Shown here piece after piece: positions 36,701-49,400 of a DNA stretch of 64,000 nucleotides. The DNA is from Lateolabrax maculatus. Lineage: Eukaryota > Chordata > Actinopteri > Acropomatiformes > Lateolabracidae. Each line of letters opens with the position of its first letter. Within the stretch, counting starts at the first letter, position 1. The stretch lies in NCBI GenBank assembly GCA_031216445.1, contig CM062214.1:19893001-19957000 (forward strand), written 5' to 3'. The notes below the pieces were generated by a model, which saw only the letters and a list, made by a program, of their open reading frames with translations, had not been told where the DNA came from and did not search any database. The translations under genes were made by a program, and so were the position numbers.

Positions 36701-38780
36701 TTTTTGTAACAACTGGATTTGCACATGTGCATGCAAGTTTTTTTGTCATCAAATTTTGTACTTAGCTTCGTCTTTTTAGTATGCTGCAGAATATTAAATG
36801 GAACAATTGTCTGGGTAAACGTATTAACCCCACACCATAGCCAGTGTTTAGAAATTGTCCGAACTGTCTAAATAATGAAATGCTCATATTCGAGGCAGCA
36901 TATTAACAAATGAGCATCAATCAGCAAATGCAAACTTCCCTGCTTCCTGAAAAAGCATTTTTTAATCAACTGCTGTGATGACACTCTTTAGGACCTCATA
37001 GTGCAAATGTCTTCTGCCTGCCTTTAATTACTGCTTGAAGTTGAACGTGATTTGTCTTCCTGCTGATACAGGAAGTCATGTGTTGGAAGCCCTACAGGAA
37101 GCCCACATGCTCGACATGCAAACTCAGGAGTATACTTAAAAGTCAGACAAGAAGCTACAGTGGGACTCATGCAAGAACCACTTGCATCATTGTTAATTGG
37201 CTCATACAAATGATTTAAGATCCTGTCACATTCTTGAATTTTCCTGTACTCTGGAGAACTGTGGAATTTTCATGAAATTCATGAGTGGTCCAGGCTTGTG
37301 GTACTGGTCATGTACTGATAGTCTGTCTTTCTTCACAGTGTGAAAAAAAAAGAATTTGATTTTGTCAATTTACTGAGAGGTTCAATAACATTTTACTACC
37401 TCAGGGTTATGCAGGTTGCAGTCCGTAACAGCTTTTGTTACACCCAACAGTGTAACTTAGTGTACGATATTTTATCTTTTATCAAATTGTTTCTCTGGTT
37501 ATTCTGTCACAGTACAGAACTGCTTTGATGTCGTTGGCAACTGTTTACATTTTTTTGTAATTGTTTCAGGACCCCTAATACGACTACTGTCACTGCTAGG
37601 TTTGTTACGTTAGGACATCAAGCTCAGCACTGTGCATTTTTGTGAGTGAAACTTGGAGAATGGAGCAGAACAGGTAGCCTCATGTATGCATTTGGAGGCA
37701 TCAATTATACTAATGATCACATGTCATGAACACGTACCTACTCGTGATGAATGAGTGATTCATACCATTAGTTAAATTCAAAAGAATGTGCTCAGTATAG
37801 AGACTTTTTGAGGGCCTCACATAGTATTTTGACCAAATCCTTGCCATTACTGTGGAGAGCAGTCAGGTCTTTTCAGAAACAGGTGGTTTTGTTATTTCAT
37901 TGGCTGAGGAGTAGAATACCGATGAATTTAAACTGTTGTTGGTGCAAAAAGGTTCCAGACAATCTCAGTGTGTACAGAATGGCCCACAACACTTTTATAT
38001 TTGCATGGTTATCCTGTGACATCCAATCAACATATCCCATTGTGGTAAGTGTCAGACCCTGGTTGATTGATTGTACTTCTGCTTTGCACCCCTCTGCTCA
38101 GAGCTCAGCTCTGCAATGACAGAGGGGACACACAGATGAATAATGCATGTCTGTATCAACCCATCTTGCAAGCACAATGCTAGGAGAGAATGAGATGGAG
38201 AGATAGAGAGAGGGACAGATGGACAGGGAAAATGAGAGAGATCCCAGGCTTGATCAAGATGAGCACTGTACATCAGCAGTGTGAGACTTTAAAATTAAAA
38301 AAGCTGTCAGAGGGTGAAGTCTCCTCACTAGCTTATCTAATTAAAGGTCTCCTTTATTCTTTGAATGTCTTCCGATTGCTCTCAGAAGTTACAAATTGTA
38401 GGCCAAAGCCCTTTCGTGCCATTCGCTCTTCTAGAAAGGAAACTGAATCACTCAACACCTGCTACAATAGTCTGCTTCCACTCCATTAGACAATACTGTT
38501 ATTTTTTTTACTATTATTGTCCTCCAGTGCCATCAAAGTGATTCTCCTGATGCTGAATGCAAAGATGGTTTCATATGATATGTCTTGTCTTGAGTGTTCG
38601 TGATTAAGACTAATTCAGATGCATGACTAGTAATCTCAATAAATTGAATGTCAGGATAGGTAAAAATATTTTTTTATTAATTTCAAGAACATACAATTGC
38701 AAAAAAATAAGGGTTATAGTTTTATGTCAGCATAAATCTAACTGTTTTCCTTCAAATATAAGTAAATAAACATAAATGAT
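33784..38780. other. Gene-poor stretch, no exon recognised
   Basis: About 5 kb without a recognisable exon. A poly-T run lies near 34788-34802 next to a C-rich tract. A compact block at 34925-35010 carries TEAD-like and MEF2-like sites and is listed separately. The 127-codon frame at 36235-36618 has no family resemblance and no splice context. Confidence 0.4.
34925..35010. promoter_or_regulatory. Possible enhancer block with TEAD-like and MEF2-like sites
   Basis: CATTCC (34930-34935), the TEAD/MCAT core, lies about 40 bases from CTATTTATAG (34977-34986), a full match to the MEF2 consensus YTAWWWWTAR. A homeodomain-type AATAATTGG lies between them. The combination is typical of muscle and heart enhancers. 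Function is inferred from motifs only. Confidence 0.2.
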
Positions 38781-38788
38781 CTTTCAGT

Positions 38789-38807
38789 TATCTATCTATC
38801 TATCTAT

Positions 38808-38866
<59 letters not shown>
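38789..38866. repeat. Self-complementary (TATC)n-(GATA)n microsatellite
   Basis: About four TATC units switch at a TATATA centre (38805-38810) into about fourteen GATA units. The left part can pair with the first GATA units as a snap-back hairpin, leaving the rest as a plain tetranucleotide array. Confidence 0.95.
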
Positions 38867-38899
38867 TTCGAAGCTTCTAGCGTTGCCATGGTAATCACC

Positions 38900-39750
38900 G
38901 TTCACATCAGGACTCAAATGCTGCCTTCCAGCTGCACCCAGCGGGCCTGGCTTCACCAAGTTCATAGTTCAACAAAAACGGGGGACGAAGAAAAGTTTCC
39001 TGTTTTGACTGAAAAGGTTCTTTCTCTCAGGTAGGAGGTAAACCATTTTAACACAGGGCCCTGCAGACCGACTTCACCTTCCGAGCGTTTTAAAAGAATG
39101 TAATGGTCAATTGTGTCAAATACTGTGCTGAGATCAAGCAGAACTAAAATGGCACAAGAACCAGTATCAACAAGGAGAAAGATATGTACCTTCAGCAGAT
39201 CAGATTTTGTACTATGCAGAGCTCCAAAACCAGATTGGAATTTGTCAAAGGTGTTAGTGTGTTCAAGTAAGAGGTGTCCTGGGAGAAGAGGACTTTTTCC
39301 AAAATCTTAGAAATAAATGGTAGCTTGGAGTTGGGCGTGTAGTTTTTATGGTGCTTGGGGCTGCGCAATTGCATGTTTAAAACTGGAAGGGACGACTCCA
39401 TTTGTTTAACAGCTATTAGTTATAGAATAGGGGGGCAGATAGTGACAAAAACTTCCTTGAAGCATGACCGTATGATGTCTAAGGAATTATAGGTGTGAAA
39501 CCACCACAGACAGGTTCAGCAGGGTAATTAGTTCAGCATAATATTGTGCCTTAGCTGTCTTAAAAGAACTTTAGTAAAGCTTTAATCAATGTCTTAAGAT
39601 TTCGTATGAGACCTGGAGTTCCATCTTCCATCTGCCCTCTGCCCTCCAACAATCACATCTAAGAGCATGGGTGGAGTCATTCAGACAGGGGGGTACCAAC
39701 AGTGTTAGCTTAGGTCAGCACCGGCCATGACTGAGATTATTTTGACTGTG
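38900..39750 (-). mobile_element. L2-type LINE remnant with reverse transcriptase segments
   Basis: Read on the minus strand from about 39700 to 38930, several frames carry ordered ORF2 blocks of L2-like non-LTR retrotransposons: a WKMELQVSYEILR linker, LDIIRSCFKEVF, NYTPNSKLPFISKILEKV (canonical NYRPIS-type motif with substitutions), then LLDLSTVFDTIDH (RT motif around the first catalytic Asp) and KWFTSYLRERTFSVK. Stops and frame changes break it, and the later catalytic and C-terminal parts are missing, so it is dead. It abuts the GATA microsatellite at 38866, possibly the site of its 3' truncation. Confidence 0.85.
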
Positions 39751-42170
39751 TCAGGGATCAGCTATCACTCTTTAGACTGTATCTTGTCACGGGAACATCA
39801 TTCCAAAGACATTAGGGGTTTGAAGATGGTGAAAACATATGTTGGTTTCAGGTGGTTGGGCTGAGTTGTCTCCCAGTGCAATGACGAGAGCTGAACAGCC
39901 AACGAGATCGGATCATCTCCCTGGTCATTATCCTCCATCCTTACTCTAGTTGGCTGACATTGTGCAGTGTTTCAGCACTGTTTGGCTCCTTTACTGGTAC
40001 AGATATTCTGACCTTCAGACACCTGAATTTATACTAGGATCATGAGGCTGGTAACCAGGAAAGCAGTCCAAACAGGCAAACAACTCGATGAGGAGCAGAC
40101 AATAATCCAAACTCCAAATAAACAGGCAAAAGGTCAAATCAGGTTCAGGTTCAGGTTATGGCTTGAAAGCAAAGGCATGAGGTCCATAGCAATCTCAAAC
40201 GTTGACCAGCTGTTGTGTTATTACCAAGTGACCGTAGGTTCTTCACAAATATTTTAATGGATCCACAACAATACTTAGCATTGTCAGTATCTACAGGCAC
40301 GTTCCTGTTCTTATTCCTATTCCTGTCTTAGAGGAGAACAGAAGTGAGGAGAAGTCTGGAGACATCAGCAGCCATGATGATCCTGTAAGAAAAAAATACA
40401 AAATGCATATAAATATCATAACATTTTCTACACCCACTCACACATGGCGTCATGTGGTGTCTTGTGTGGCTGAACACTGTTGGCAAGCCAACAACAGAGT
40501 CAGAGTAACTTTTCTTACTGTACCTCAGTTTAAGATGAAGAAAGCTTAAAGCTAAAAAAACAGGCTTGACTGCTGCACTTCTGCTTATACTTTCTAATTT
40601 TCTACTGCTATATTACCATATTACTCTTTGTTATATCTGCAGTTGACTGCTATTCCTATATGTAAGTCCTGGAGTCCAGGGTTTCTAAGAAGAATTTTAA
40701 GTTGTGGCTTGTTTATTTTATCAAATTCTGGCATTTGGCAACAATTTATGTTAGATATGAAATGACATTTAAAAAAGGAAAGGATAATGATGGGTAACAC
40801 ATTTAAGTGTGAATGCATTTTTAATTGAGTTTTGTTGGCAAATGGGAGCTGCTGCTTTTGAGATAAATTGTGAAAACTTGTTTTATTTAGAGTTTAGCTT
40901 ATCAGTAAGCGAGTTTCACAATGCAGAGGGTATTTTCCTCTAGCGCTAACAAACACTGCCAGTATAAAAAGAAATCCTTTCTAGTGCCTAAATGAAAAAT
41001 CCTTTATAGTGCCTAAATACATACAGTAGGAATCTCATATTTAGCTGAAGCAGATTGACCACTACATGAAAAGCCCAGGCAATAATTACTTTTAATCCAA
41101 CAATTGTTGCCAATTGCAGAAAAAGATTTGAATATGACCCAGTTTGAGGAGATTACTTGCGTTTTGCTGACGTCAATGTCTGAAACGCTGGAGGCCTGAC
41201 AACTTCAGCATGAAAGGAAGATGTCTGTTAAATTTTAGGAACCCAATGCAGAATGCCGACTTGTGGGAAGGTGCTGTTTGAAGTCTATATCCTCCTCTGT
41301 TTTAACAGCGTAATACATTTAAAGTTACTGATTTCAATGCACTCAGTACTTAACTTTGGTAATGTCTTTACCAACATTGTTCGGTCCAAATATCTTAACC
41401 ATTATATGGGATCAGTGATCAGAGAATAGGCTAGTAAGGTTTCTACATCGGATCTAATCTGACTCTACATCCTCCAGTTTTGGCTGAACGTCATTACAAG
41501 ATGGCTACAGTGTCCTTCACTGCTTACATGCGCCTGCAGTTTTATACGGTGTGTAACAAGGATACAACAGTCAGGCAGTTACTCATCATTGAAATATTAA
41601 CTGATCTTCCAGCAACTGTTCCAGCAGCACAGTAACACAATATAATAGAGTTAATTTTCCAATTAATTTTCACAAGCCATTAACCAGGTTCCTTTGTTTT
41701 ATTACAATATGGAGATTAACTTTATTTACACACCTAATTTTATAACCTTTTGTTGTAATTATTGGGGCCCACAATGGCTGAATTTACAGCTGGCTTTCCA
41801 AAACAATCAACAGAGCTTGTTGGTATGATTTATAGCCTCGGGGGAAATGCTGCCTTAGAAGACTAGTTATTAGGAGGAACTATTTTATTTAACTTTTTCA
41901 AATTGAATGTGAATGGATTATGCAAAATATTGTGATTGGTAAAATTAGAAAGCATTCTTTTAGCCGGGATGCACATTGATCGTATAAGGTGGACTGGGTA
42001 TTGGCCATGGAGTGACCGATCCAGTAGTAAATATAGCTTCTTTGTCATAGTCATTATAGAAATTCTGTCTTTCCTCTATCAGTTCCATCCATTCAGTCAT
42101 GGCGGGCTGCCAATTCAGTACTGGCAGAGCAATCTCTGGCCTCGTTATCTTACTTAAACTGATTCCAATT
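39751..42170. other. Gene-poor stretch, no exon recognised
   Basis: No exon recognised. 40040-40160 (CAGGCAAAC and CAGGTTCAGG repeats) looks like part of an unclassified dispersed fish repeat. A full palindromic CRE (TGACGTCA) lies at 41168-41175. Confidence 0.35.
41168..41175. promoter_or_regulatory. Palindromic cAMP response element match
   Basis: An exact TGACGTCA octamer, the consensus site for CREB/ATF factors. It has no visible promoter around it, so its significance is unknown. Confidence 0.25.
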
Positions 42171-42184
42171 AGTTTAAATTTGGG

Positions 42185-42290
42185 CAAAAGTGAGCATTGG
42201 TATCGGATTGGTACTCGTTATCAGCCGATACCCTGTGAGTTGAGTATTGGAATCATTAACGGGAGTGAAGTAAATGGAATGATGTATTCC
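42185..42290. mobile_element. DNA transposon fragment with GGTATCGG repeats
   Basis: TGGTATCGGATTGGTACTCG, then CAGCCGATACCCTG and GAGTATTGGAATC, match the internal end region of the same fish DNA transposon type seen at 18.2-19.7 kb. Only a short degraded copy remains. Confidence 0.45.
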
Positions 42291-44485
42291 TATCTTCCTG
42301 TTTTTCTGTAAAACTCCTCATATCTGCTTGAGGCTACCAGCTTGAGGCTTAGCTGCTATTAGAAAAGACTATATCTCTGGCTCTGCTGCATCGATTTTCA
42401 TACTTTTTTAACTGTGCGTCTTGAGTCTGACATGGTTATATGTACAATGCTCAAGTGGTGGACTCAAAATACTTAAATGCAATCATCTGCTAAGAAGCCA
42501 TGCTTCTTAATTTCTGAGTTGCCTGCCTTGAGCATGGTGCACAATTGATGATGAATTGACTAACTAAACAATAGCTGATTATATTGCATACATATATAGT
42601 CACATTTGCTTGTAAATGCCATTCTGTCTGCCAGAAAAAGAAATCAAAATGATCAACTACAGTAATGGTAGAAATATAAGACAGCTTCATGTCCTTGTAA
42701 AGTATGTTGCTGGTTGATGGATTTCATGGTGTGTTCTTGTCCTTGTACATTGAATCATCCCATTTCTGAATTCCCCAGAGGCAGCAATTAGCACTCAGTC
42801 TGTCAGTGGCTAATGGCTTTCTAATTGAGTCTCCACAGGTACTGTACCTGTTTGCGGAGGTTAAGCGGGAACGATGTGGGCAGGACACAGATCTCCACCA
42901 TGCTGTTGTGTTTTTTTTTTTCTTTTTTTCAGTGAGCAGCAGGAAGCAATGTCCTCAGTCCATAAGTGTCATCCTTTGTCTTTATCTGGTTTTTACCCCA
43001 CGGCCTCAAATCAAGCATGCTGTTGTGTCATGCTGTTCGGCTCTGACAACTATTTGACCGTACTTGTCTGCAAAAAGCATCAAAAATTCATCCTCACAAC
43101 AAATATACTCATACTTTTGTGCAATGGTAAGATTCCAAGTGATACAACACAGTATTTAGGACTTTGAAAGCACATCTTTGGCTTCCTGGTTTTCTGCTAC
43201 ACCTTTTTCATTAACAATACAGAAGTTTCTTGGTATATGGTTACATTTCATGTTGCATGACTGCATCAGGGCATTAAAACTCCCCTTGCTATTGCACCAC
43301 CATACACCCTTCTTTCATTTCTCTTAAAGCCTCTCATTCTTCCTCACCACACATTTCTCTACACCCTGCATTTTGCCTAGCCTCTTACCAGCTTCAATCT
43401 TCTTTCCAATATCCCTCTCCTAAGGTCCATTTTCCACTTTCCATTATCATTCCCTCACAGTGCTCTCTTTTTGGAGCCCACTTGTCATCTCTAAGTCCAT
43501 CTATACTGTACGTGCCATTTTTAAAAGCATTTCTTTTTTTCTGACCAGACTGAAAGACACTGGCAGCATCACCAATATCACCAACTATATTTTCCTAATG
43601 ATTGTTATTTTGTATATAATTAATCTTAGCCACACAATTTGTGCGGTAATACTGATGTCCTGACTGTGTTCACTTAAAGTTAAGTCACATTGCAGCCCAA
43701 AATAAAAGTATCACACTTTTATTATAGGCAAGTATCATCCCGTCTTGTCTCTTCCAAATCAGGGCTCTCTGTATTGATCAGAGTAAGGAGTGCATTAGTG
43801 CCTAAACATGGACTCTCGCTCTCAGGCTGGTAAAGCAATAAAGGGCTATTGATCATGCTGCTCATCTGACAGCTGCCTATTTTGTATGTGTATGTGTGGC
43901 TTGTAGTTGCCGGGTGTGACCCGACGTGTTGCGACAATGATATCTTCAACGCCCAGTGCACTACATTGTTGACTGTTCTGAAATTTGATCATACATTAGT
44001 GAATTGATGTTTTCTTTACAAATGAATGAAGTTGGGTAGCAGAGTGGTATAGCGAGTGGGGAGTCCATCCTATACTTCTGGTACAAGCCATTATCACAGA
44101 AAGAATAGCACAGAAAATGTCTACAGGACTGTAGCCGTGCACCTGATCCTGTCCTTTGATCTTTCTGAGGAGAGGACGAGCTCAAAAACAGGATCGATCG
44201 AGTTCCCAAAACAACCCTGTGTAATTGTTGGAGATGTGACCATTTTTAAAATTAGAAGCTGCTACCTGAATGTTATGTACACTGCTACTCTTTGCCAATT
44301 TGAAAGAGAGAGTTAGAGTCTGAGCTTAATGTTAGCAAATCTGCCTGTGTTTTCAACCTGGGCATCAGAATTCTTACGCACCACTTTTTCTCTAAAAAAT
44401 TTTGATATTTATACTCAAATTTTTACTCACCTATACAGTAAAATGCTTGCACTGTAGGCTGTCATAAAAAAACAGTAGAGTACAT
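42291..44485. other. Gene-poor stretch, no exon recognised
   Basis: Contains a poly-T run near 42909-42927 and a pyrimidine-rich area at 43300-43460. Open frames here have no family resemblance. Confidence 0.4.
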
Positions 44486-44489
44486 TCAA

Positions 44490-44600
44490 GAAAGGATCTG
44501 CATTTGATCAGCTTAACTTCAGCTGATTCCGATCCTTTAAAATATGCCCAGATCTGCCTTGATATGGATCGTTAGGATTGGCTCAGGACATCTCTGTATG
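44490..44600. mobile_element. DNA transposon terminal fragment
   Basis: GCTGATTCCGATCCTTTAAA, CCCAGATCTGCC, then GGATCGTTAGGATTGG and a final GGACATCTCT resemble the end of a dispersed fish DNA transposon whose copies end in near-tandem GATCGG motifs. Confidence 0.4.
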
Positions 44601-47600
44601 TATAATTTAGGTGCACATTACTCCTCACATTGCTCCTCATAGCTTATTATTAGAAATTATTCCGTACATATTTCTAGGGATAGGACAACGTATTATTCAG
44701 GCTCAATTACATTCATGTCTTGAGTTTTTGCTTCGGTGTTGTACACAATGTCCTCATGGTGTCACTTTATGTCAGGGTTAACACAGCTAATTGCCCACTA
44801 TCTTGTCTGGCAGAGGGCTATTTGTCTTCCTCTGTAACATCTATTAATTATGAATAAAATGAGATTTCACTATGTCATTGCTCATATTTCACCCCCTATT
44901 CACACCATTCTATCCTTTGGGCTGCTGGCAACTTTTTGTGACATTGTGTGAAACTAATATGCAGAACCTGCACCCCTCTATGAAGAAAAATGCTTTGAAT
45001 ATCTGAAACACATTTCGACATATTTTCTGCACAGGTCTTTGACCATTATGTGCGTTTGTTAATTTTGTTTCTCTTGAAGTGGTTTTTGAAATGGAATTCA
45101 CACATACAACTGCCTGCGTCTGTATCTCTTTCCCACTCATTTTGTTCTGTGTGGTGGAGCAGAAAATGAGAGTACACTGTATTGTGTTCGTGTGTGTGTC
45201 AGTGTGTATGTGGGGGCGTACGTACTCGTGCGTGTTTGGAAGAGGTGTTGTTAAAGAGATATGTTAGATTATGTACATGGGAATTATGCAGTATTTTCTG
45301 TTGTGGTTCAGGGACATCTAGTTTATTTATTAGCACTGGACAATCTAATTACATTAATTTGAAAATCTCATACTTCAGGTTAAGGTCAGGTTAAGTGATA
45401 TTTAAATTTTACAGTCTGTGTTTAACAGGTCTCTTTAATGATGTTGCACATGATGGAAGGGAGGGCGTGTGTGTGTGTGTGATCGTGAGAGGGAAACAGG
45501 AAGGCAGAGAGGTGGCTGAGCGTGTGTGTTTGGAGGGAGGTGAGAGTGAAGGAGGAGGGATGTGAATCCATGATTAATGCAGCATTGCCCTTGTATGTTT
45601 CAGAGAGGAGAGAGGACGGAGGTGAGCCTAACAGCATTAGCATTCTCCCTGTGCTCCTGGTGGAGTCTGCTATGCCCCTGTACAGATGCTTCACTGCCTT
45701 CCAGATTACTGAATAGACACTTCACAGACACTTCAGTCTGGATGCACACCAACCAGCTGTTTTCAAAAACTGTTTGGGTCCACTGCATACTTCTGAATCC
45801 ACTTTATGCATTAATATAGTTTGTTATGGTGCTGTCTCTGCATAGCTCTCATTCTAAATCTGTCACTGAATACATAGACAAGTTTGTTTGCTAACTCATT
45901 TTTCATTCACATCCTTAATTTGGGGTGTTTAGTTTTAAAGGTACAGGGGAAGTAAAACTATTACTTTTAAGTGGCAAGGTTGTACAAGGGTTTGATTTTG
46001 AGCTGACTTCAAAACTCATCATGTATTTAAATCTTTAATGCTTTGCTGTGCTTCCAAAACCCTTTGAGGTGTTATTTGGAGTAGTGACAGCAGGCACTGT
46101 AGGGTTACTAGTATGCAGAGCAAGGCACTCCAGCACATAGAAGGCCTGGCGGCCTGACGGTGCAACTTTTGACATTTCTGGTACTGTGCTGCATTATAAT
46201 TTAAAATATGAGCACACTTTCAGCAAACAGCAAACTCCATCACAAACTTAACTTTTGTTCTGTGCATCTCTGAGCAGTACCATCTAAAGGGTTCATGCTG
46301 CAGATGAAAGTGTCCCAGTTTACACTCTTTTGCCCTCACGTGTGAGCATGAGTCTGAATGTGTGCAGCAAAAACTTGGGAACAGCATTTTTTATGTTTAA
46401 ATTCTGATTTTGTTGACACCTCAAATACAGAGGCAATGCAGAGCGGAGTCACATTCATAAGCTACATTGTTGGAGAATCAAACACACAAGAGACACAATA
46501 AGCAGATATGGACAATATGAAAACATAATTTGCCAGTTTTTAGCATTAAAAACTTATTTAAATTACACCAGAAGCTAATTCATACACTGAAAGATTCTTT
46601 GTAGAATTGAGTTATGCTTAATGGTTTGAAAGAGTCACCAACAAGTGTGATTCACATTCACTGATAAGACACGAGCCAGAAAAGTAAGTATAGGTATGAA
46701 AATGTATTTCTTGTCTTATGTTATAGTGGTGCAGTGCTAGTTCACAGAGGGTGAGCATCTCCCAGAAGTAACATTTTTGTCAAAGGAAGCAATTGTTTTT
46801 TGTGTGCTAGTAGTGGCAGAGCTGTTTGAAAATGCCTTTTTGATCCATAGAGCTGAGATGATCTCAGCTCTCTTTGTACCAATCGATTCCTGCGTTTGTC
46901 CTCCTGTGCTTGTTGTCCTCCTCCTGTTCCTCCTACACTGGGCTAAGGAAATGTTTGCGCACACAGCTTGTTTGGGTAGTTATTTCTGCTCTTGCCTCAG
47001 GTCACATATTGAGCTGAACTTGGCAGTAATAACTTTCCTACTGTGTCTCAGACAGGTACTGCTGATTGTCTCTGGCTCACTTTATTTGCTACAGGGTATT
47101 TTGGCACTTAAGCTATGATTTATAAATGATAATTAATACAATATTTTTATTTTATAAAAAGAAAAATACTTATTATATTGATTGAATTAATTGGTTATCT
47201 AAAACCTGAGATTACCTTTGATAAGCCTCTAACATTGTTAATAAATGGTCTTTTTTATTTCACTATCAAATAGTGAAACAGCCTGTAATTTTCATTTTCA
47301 TTAAGATATTCTGTGGCAAAAAGTACTGTATGCTTATTTTGTGTGTGAATGATGCTTTATGAAAACTAGTCATTCATGTCCCATATGCACTATATAGTCA
47401 AAATAATCTAACTCTGGTTAGATTGCACCTGTATTAATTGACTATGTAAATACATTTTCACACATCAAAATAAACCAATTTAGGCCACACTTTAATACAG
47501 AGAAGCATGCATCCACAACATCCTCCACAACAACTGTACCATTTTTGCTGTAGATCTCTTGCTTCTGGAGAGAGTGACCGAAAAAAAAAAACAAATTTCA

Positions 47601-49300
47601 CCTTAAAGTTAAAATTTAAATAATCCTAAAATAAAATCATTATGCCCTGCCCGCTGCTGACCTCAAGTATCATGTATTACTCGATAGTGATTCAATATAG
47701 TTAGTAATGCAGGAATCTTATGTTCAGCCATATGTAAATCAGTGCCTGCATGCAGTTATCAGCAAGCATTCATCTGTTTACATCTTCTACCTTTGACAAT
47801 ATCATCCATATTTATCCAGCAATTTTATATCTGCATAATACTGTGGATGGTTTGTGTCTGTATTGTGGGATTTATAAACATTGTTAGCCGAAACAATGCT
47901 GTGTGTCAGCGTGTTTGAGACATAACCATATGTTAAGTGAGGTCATTTTCATAAGTTACCATAAATTACCATATTTTTTATCTGAAGCCCTGCCGCACCA
48001 TAATAATTTGAATTCATTTTTTAAGGGATGTTTGGACATTTAGGAAAAAAGAGAGCTCATTGATAACTGTTACTCATTCAGATTCACCAAACCCTAAAGA
48101 CAATGAACTTTCATTAAAAAGAGGTGTTAAAGTGACTGTCAAATAACATTATTTGTTGTGTAGCGAAGACAATATACAAGTTTCAAAATTCAAATAAAAT
48201 GTATCTGTGATGAAATGTGGAAGTGTCTTCAAAAGTATAATTTTTCATGAAAAAGCAAGGCGTTCAGTTTCTGCCTATTCATGTGTTGGACTGCCTGTCT
48301 GAGCAGTCTTAATGTTGGCCTCTTTTGCACACAGACCAAGTATTTTTGTTGCCCTCATCTTCAGTGCACTGTGGAAATGGATGACAGCATCTATATAAAC
48401 AACACTGTGGAGTTATGCACCACAGACTCTTGACTCTTTTTGCACTGCTTTGACTTGTGTTTAAAATAACTTTTTGAAGGGTCTTTACCAATGAGGATCT
48501 TTGATAACAATATCCATGACCTTTCCGTTATTTCCATTTTTGTGCCTATAGAATAAAAGGAAAATTGACAAGATTTCATTTATTTTGAAATTTGTTATTA
48601 AATGTAGCTTTTATTGTAGCTCAAAATATCTCTCAAAGGAAGCTTGTATTATGATTGTTGGGTAAAGCAGGCCTCCTCTTGGCATCCCTTTATATGTAGA
48701 ATGATGAAGCGGGAGCCTGCCTGGCTAGTAAATGTAATGGCACATTTGAGTGAAGTGGCAGTTGAGTTAAAAATACAAGCAAGTAGAAAAGTCACATGGT
48801 TCAGCCATTAGTGAATGAGATTCTCTGCAAGCAGGACCTGTTATTGGTCCTTGCCATGACTCCCATGACTCTCAGCATTTCCCAGCACCTGGACGCCAAA
48901 GTGGGGTTTGTGTTTTATGCAGGAATGTGATGCTTTTGTGTTTGATGCAGCTTTAATTGTGTTACCTGTGGTTAGAAGTCAGGTCCTCCACCTGTCTTTG
49001 GTGCATGACATGTTGCTATTTTGATTACATTTCCATATGATTTCCCTCCTATAAGGCCTGTAATGACCTCCCTGTCACCTTCAGACACAGACTATTACAT
49101 GCTCAGCACACCTGTGCTGCTTTATTTATCCAGCTGTGTTTTGCTGCACAGTCTTTTGGCTTGAATTGGGTATGTTTGTTGCAATTAAGCCTGTGTGAAA
49201 GCTGTAATGAGGATTAATCTTTGAAAAGGTAGATACATTAATCAAAAGAGCGATGATATCATTCCTACCGAGACTCTCCAAAATTGAATCATTTTATCTT
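44601..49300. other. Gene-poor stretch, no exon recognised
   Basis: Holds a (GT)n tract at 45466-45480 and a TG-rich area at 45180-45230. Balanced-composition sequence near 48840-49200 is a candidate conserved non-coding block. The 113-codon plus frame at 46777-47118 is hydrophobic by composition, with no family match and no splice support. Confidence 0.4.
45466..45480. repeat. (GT)n microsatellite
   Basis: Seven to eight GT units in a GT/GA-rich region extending to about 45560. Confidence 0.85.
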
Positions 49301-49307
49301 ATCATGC

Positions 49308-49400
49308 TTAGTAACAGCTAGAGCCAGACGGATGCGGAAATTTTGTAGCTGTTCCAGATAATGATATTTGGGAGTTCAAAAATCAGATAATAAAATATTG
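49308..49400. mobile_element. DNA transposon terminal fragment
   Basis: TAGAGCCAGACGGATGCGG at the left and AATCAGATAATAAAATATTGG at the right resemble, with mutations, a fish element whose end reads AGAGCCGACCGATATATCGG. It is short and degraded. Confidence 0.35.

Noticed and set aside
38789..38866. Tandem GATA array considered as a CRISPR-like or satellite array
   Set aside because: Unit length is four bases with no spacers; it is a simple microsatellite.
46777..47118. 113-codon hydrophobic plus-strand frame
   Set aside because: No family match, no promoter or splice context; T-rich sequence gives hydrophobic residues by composition.
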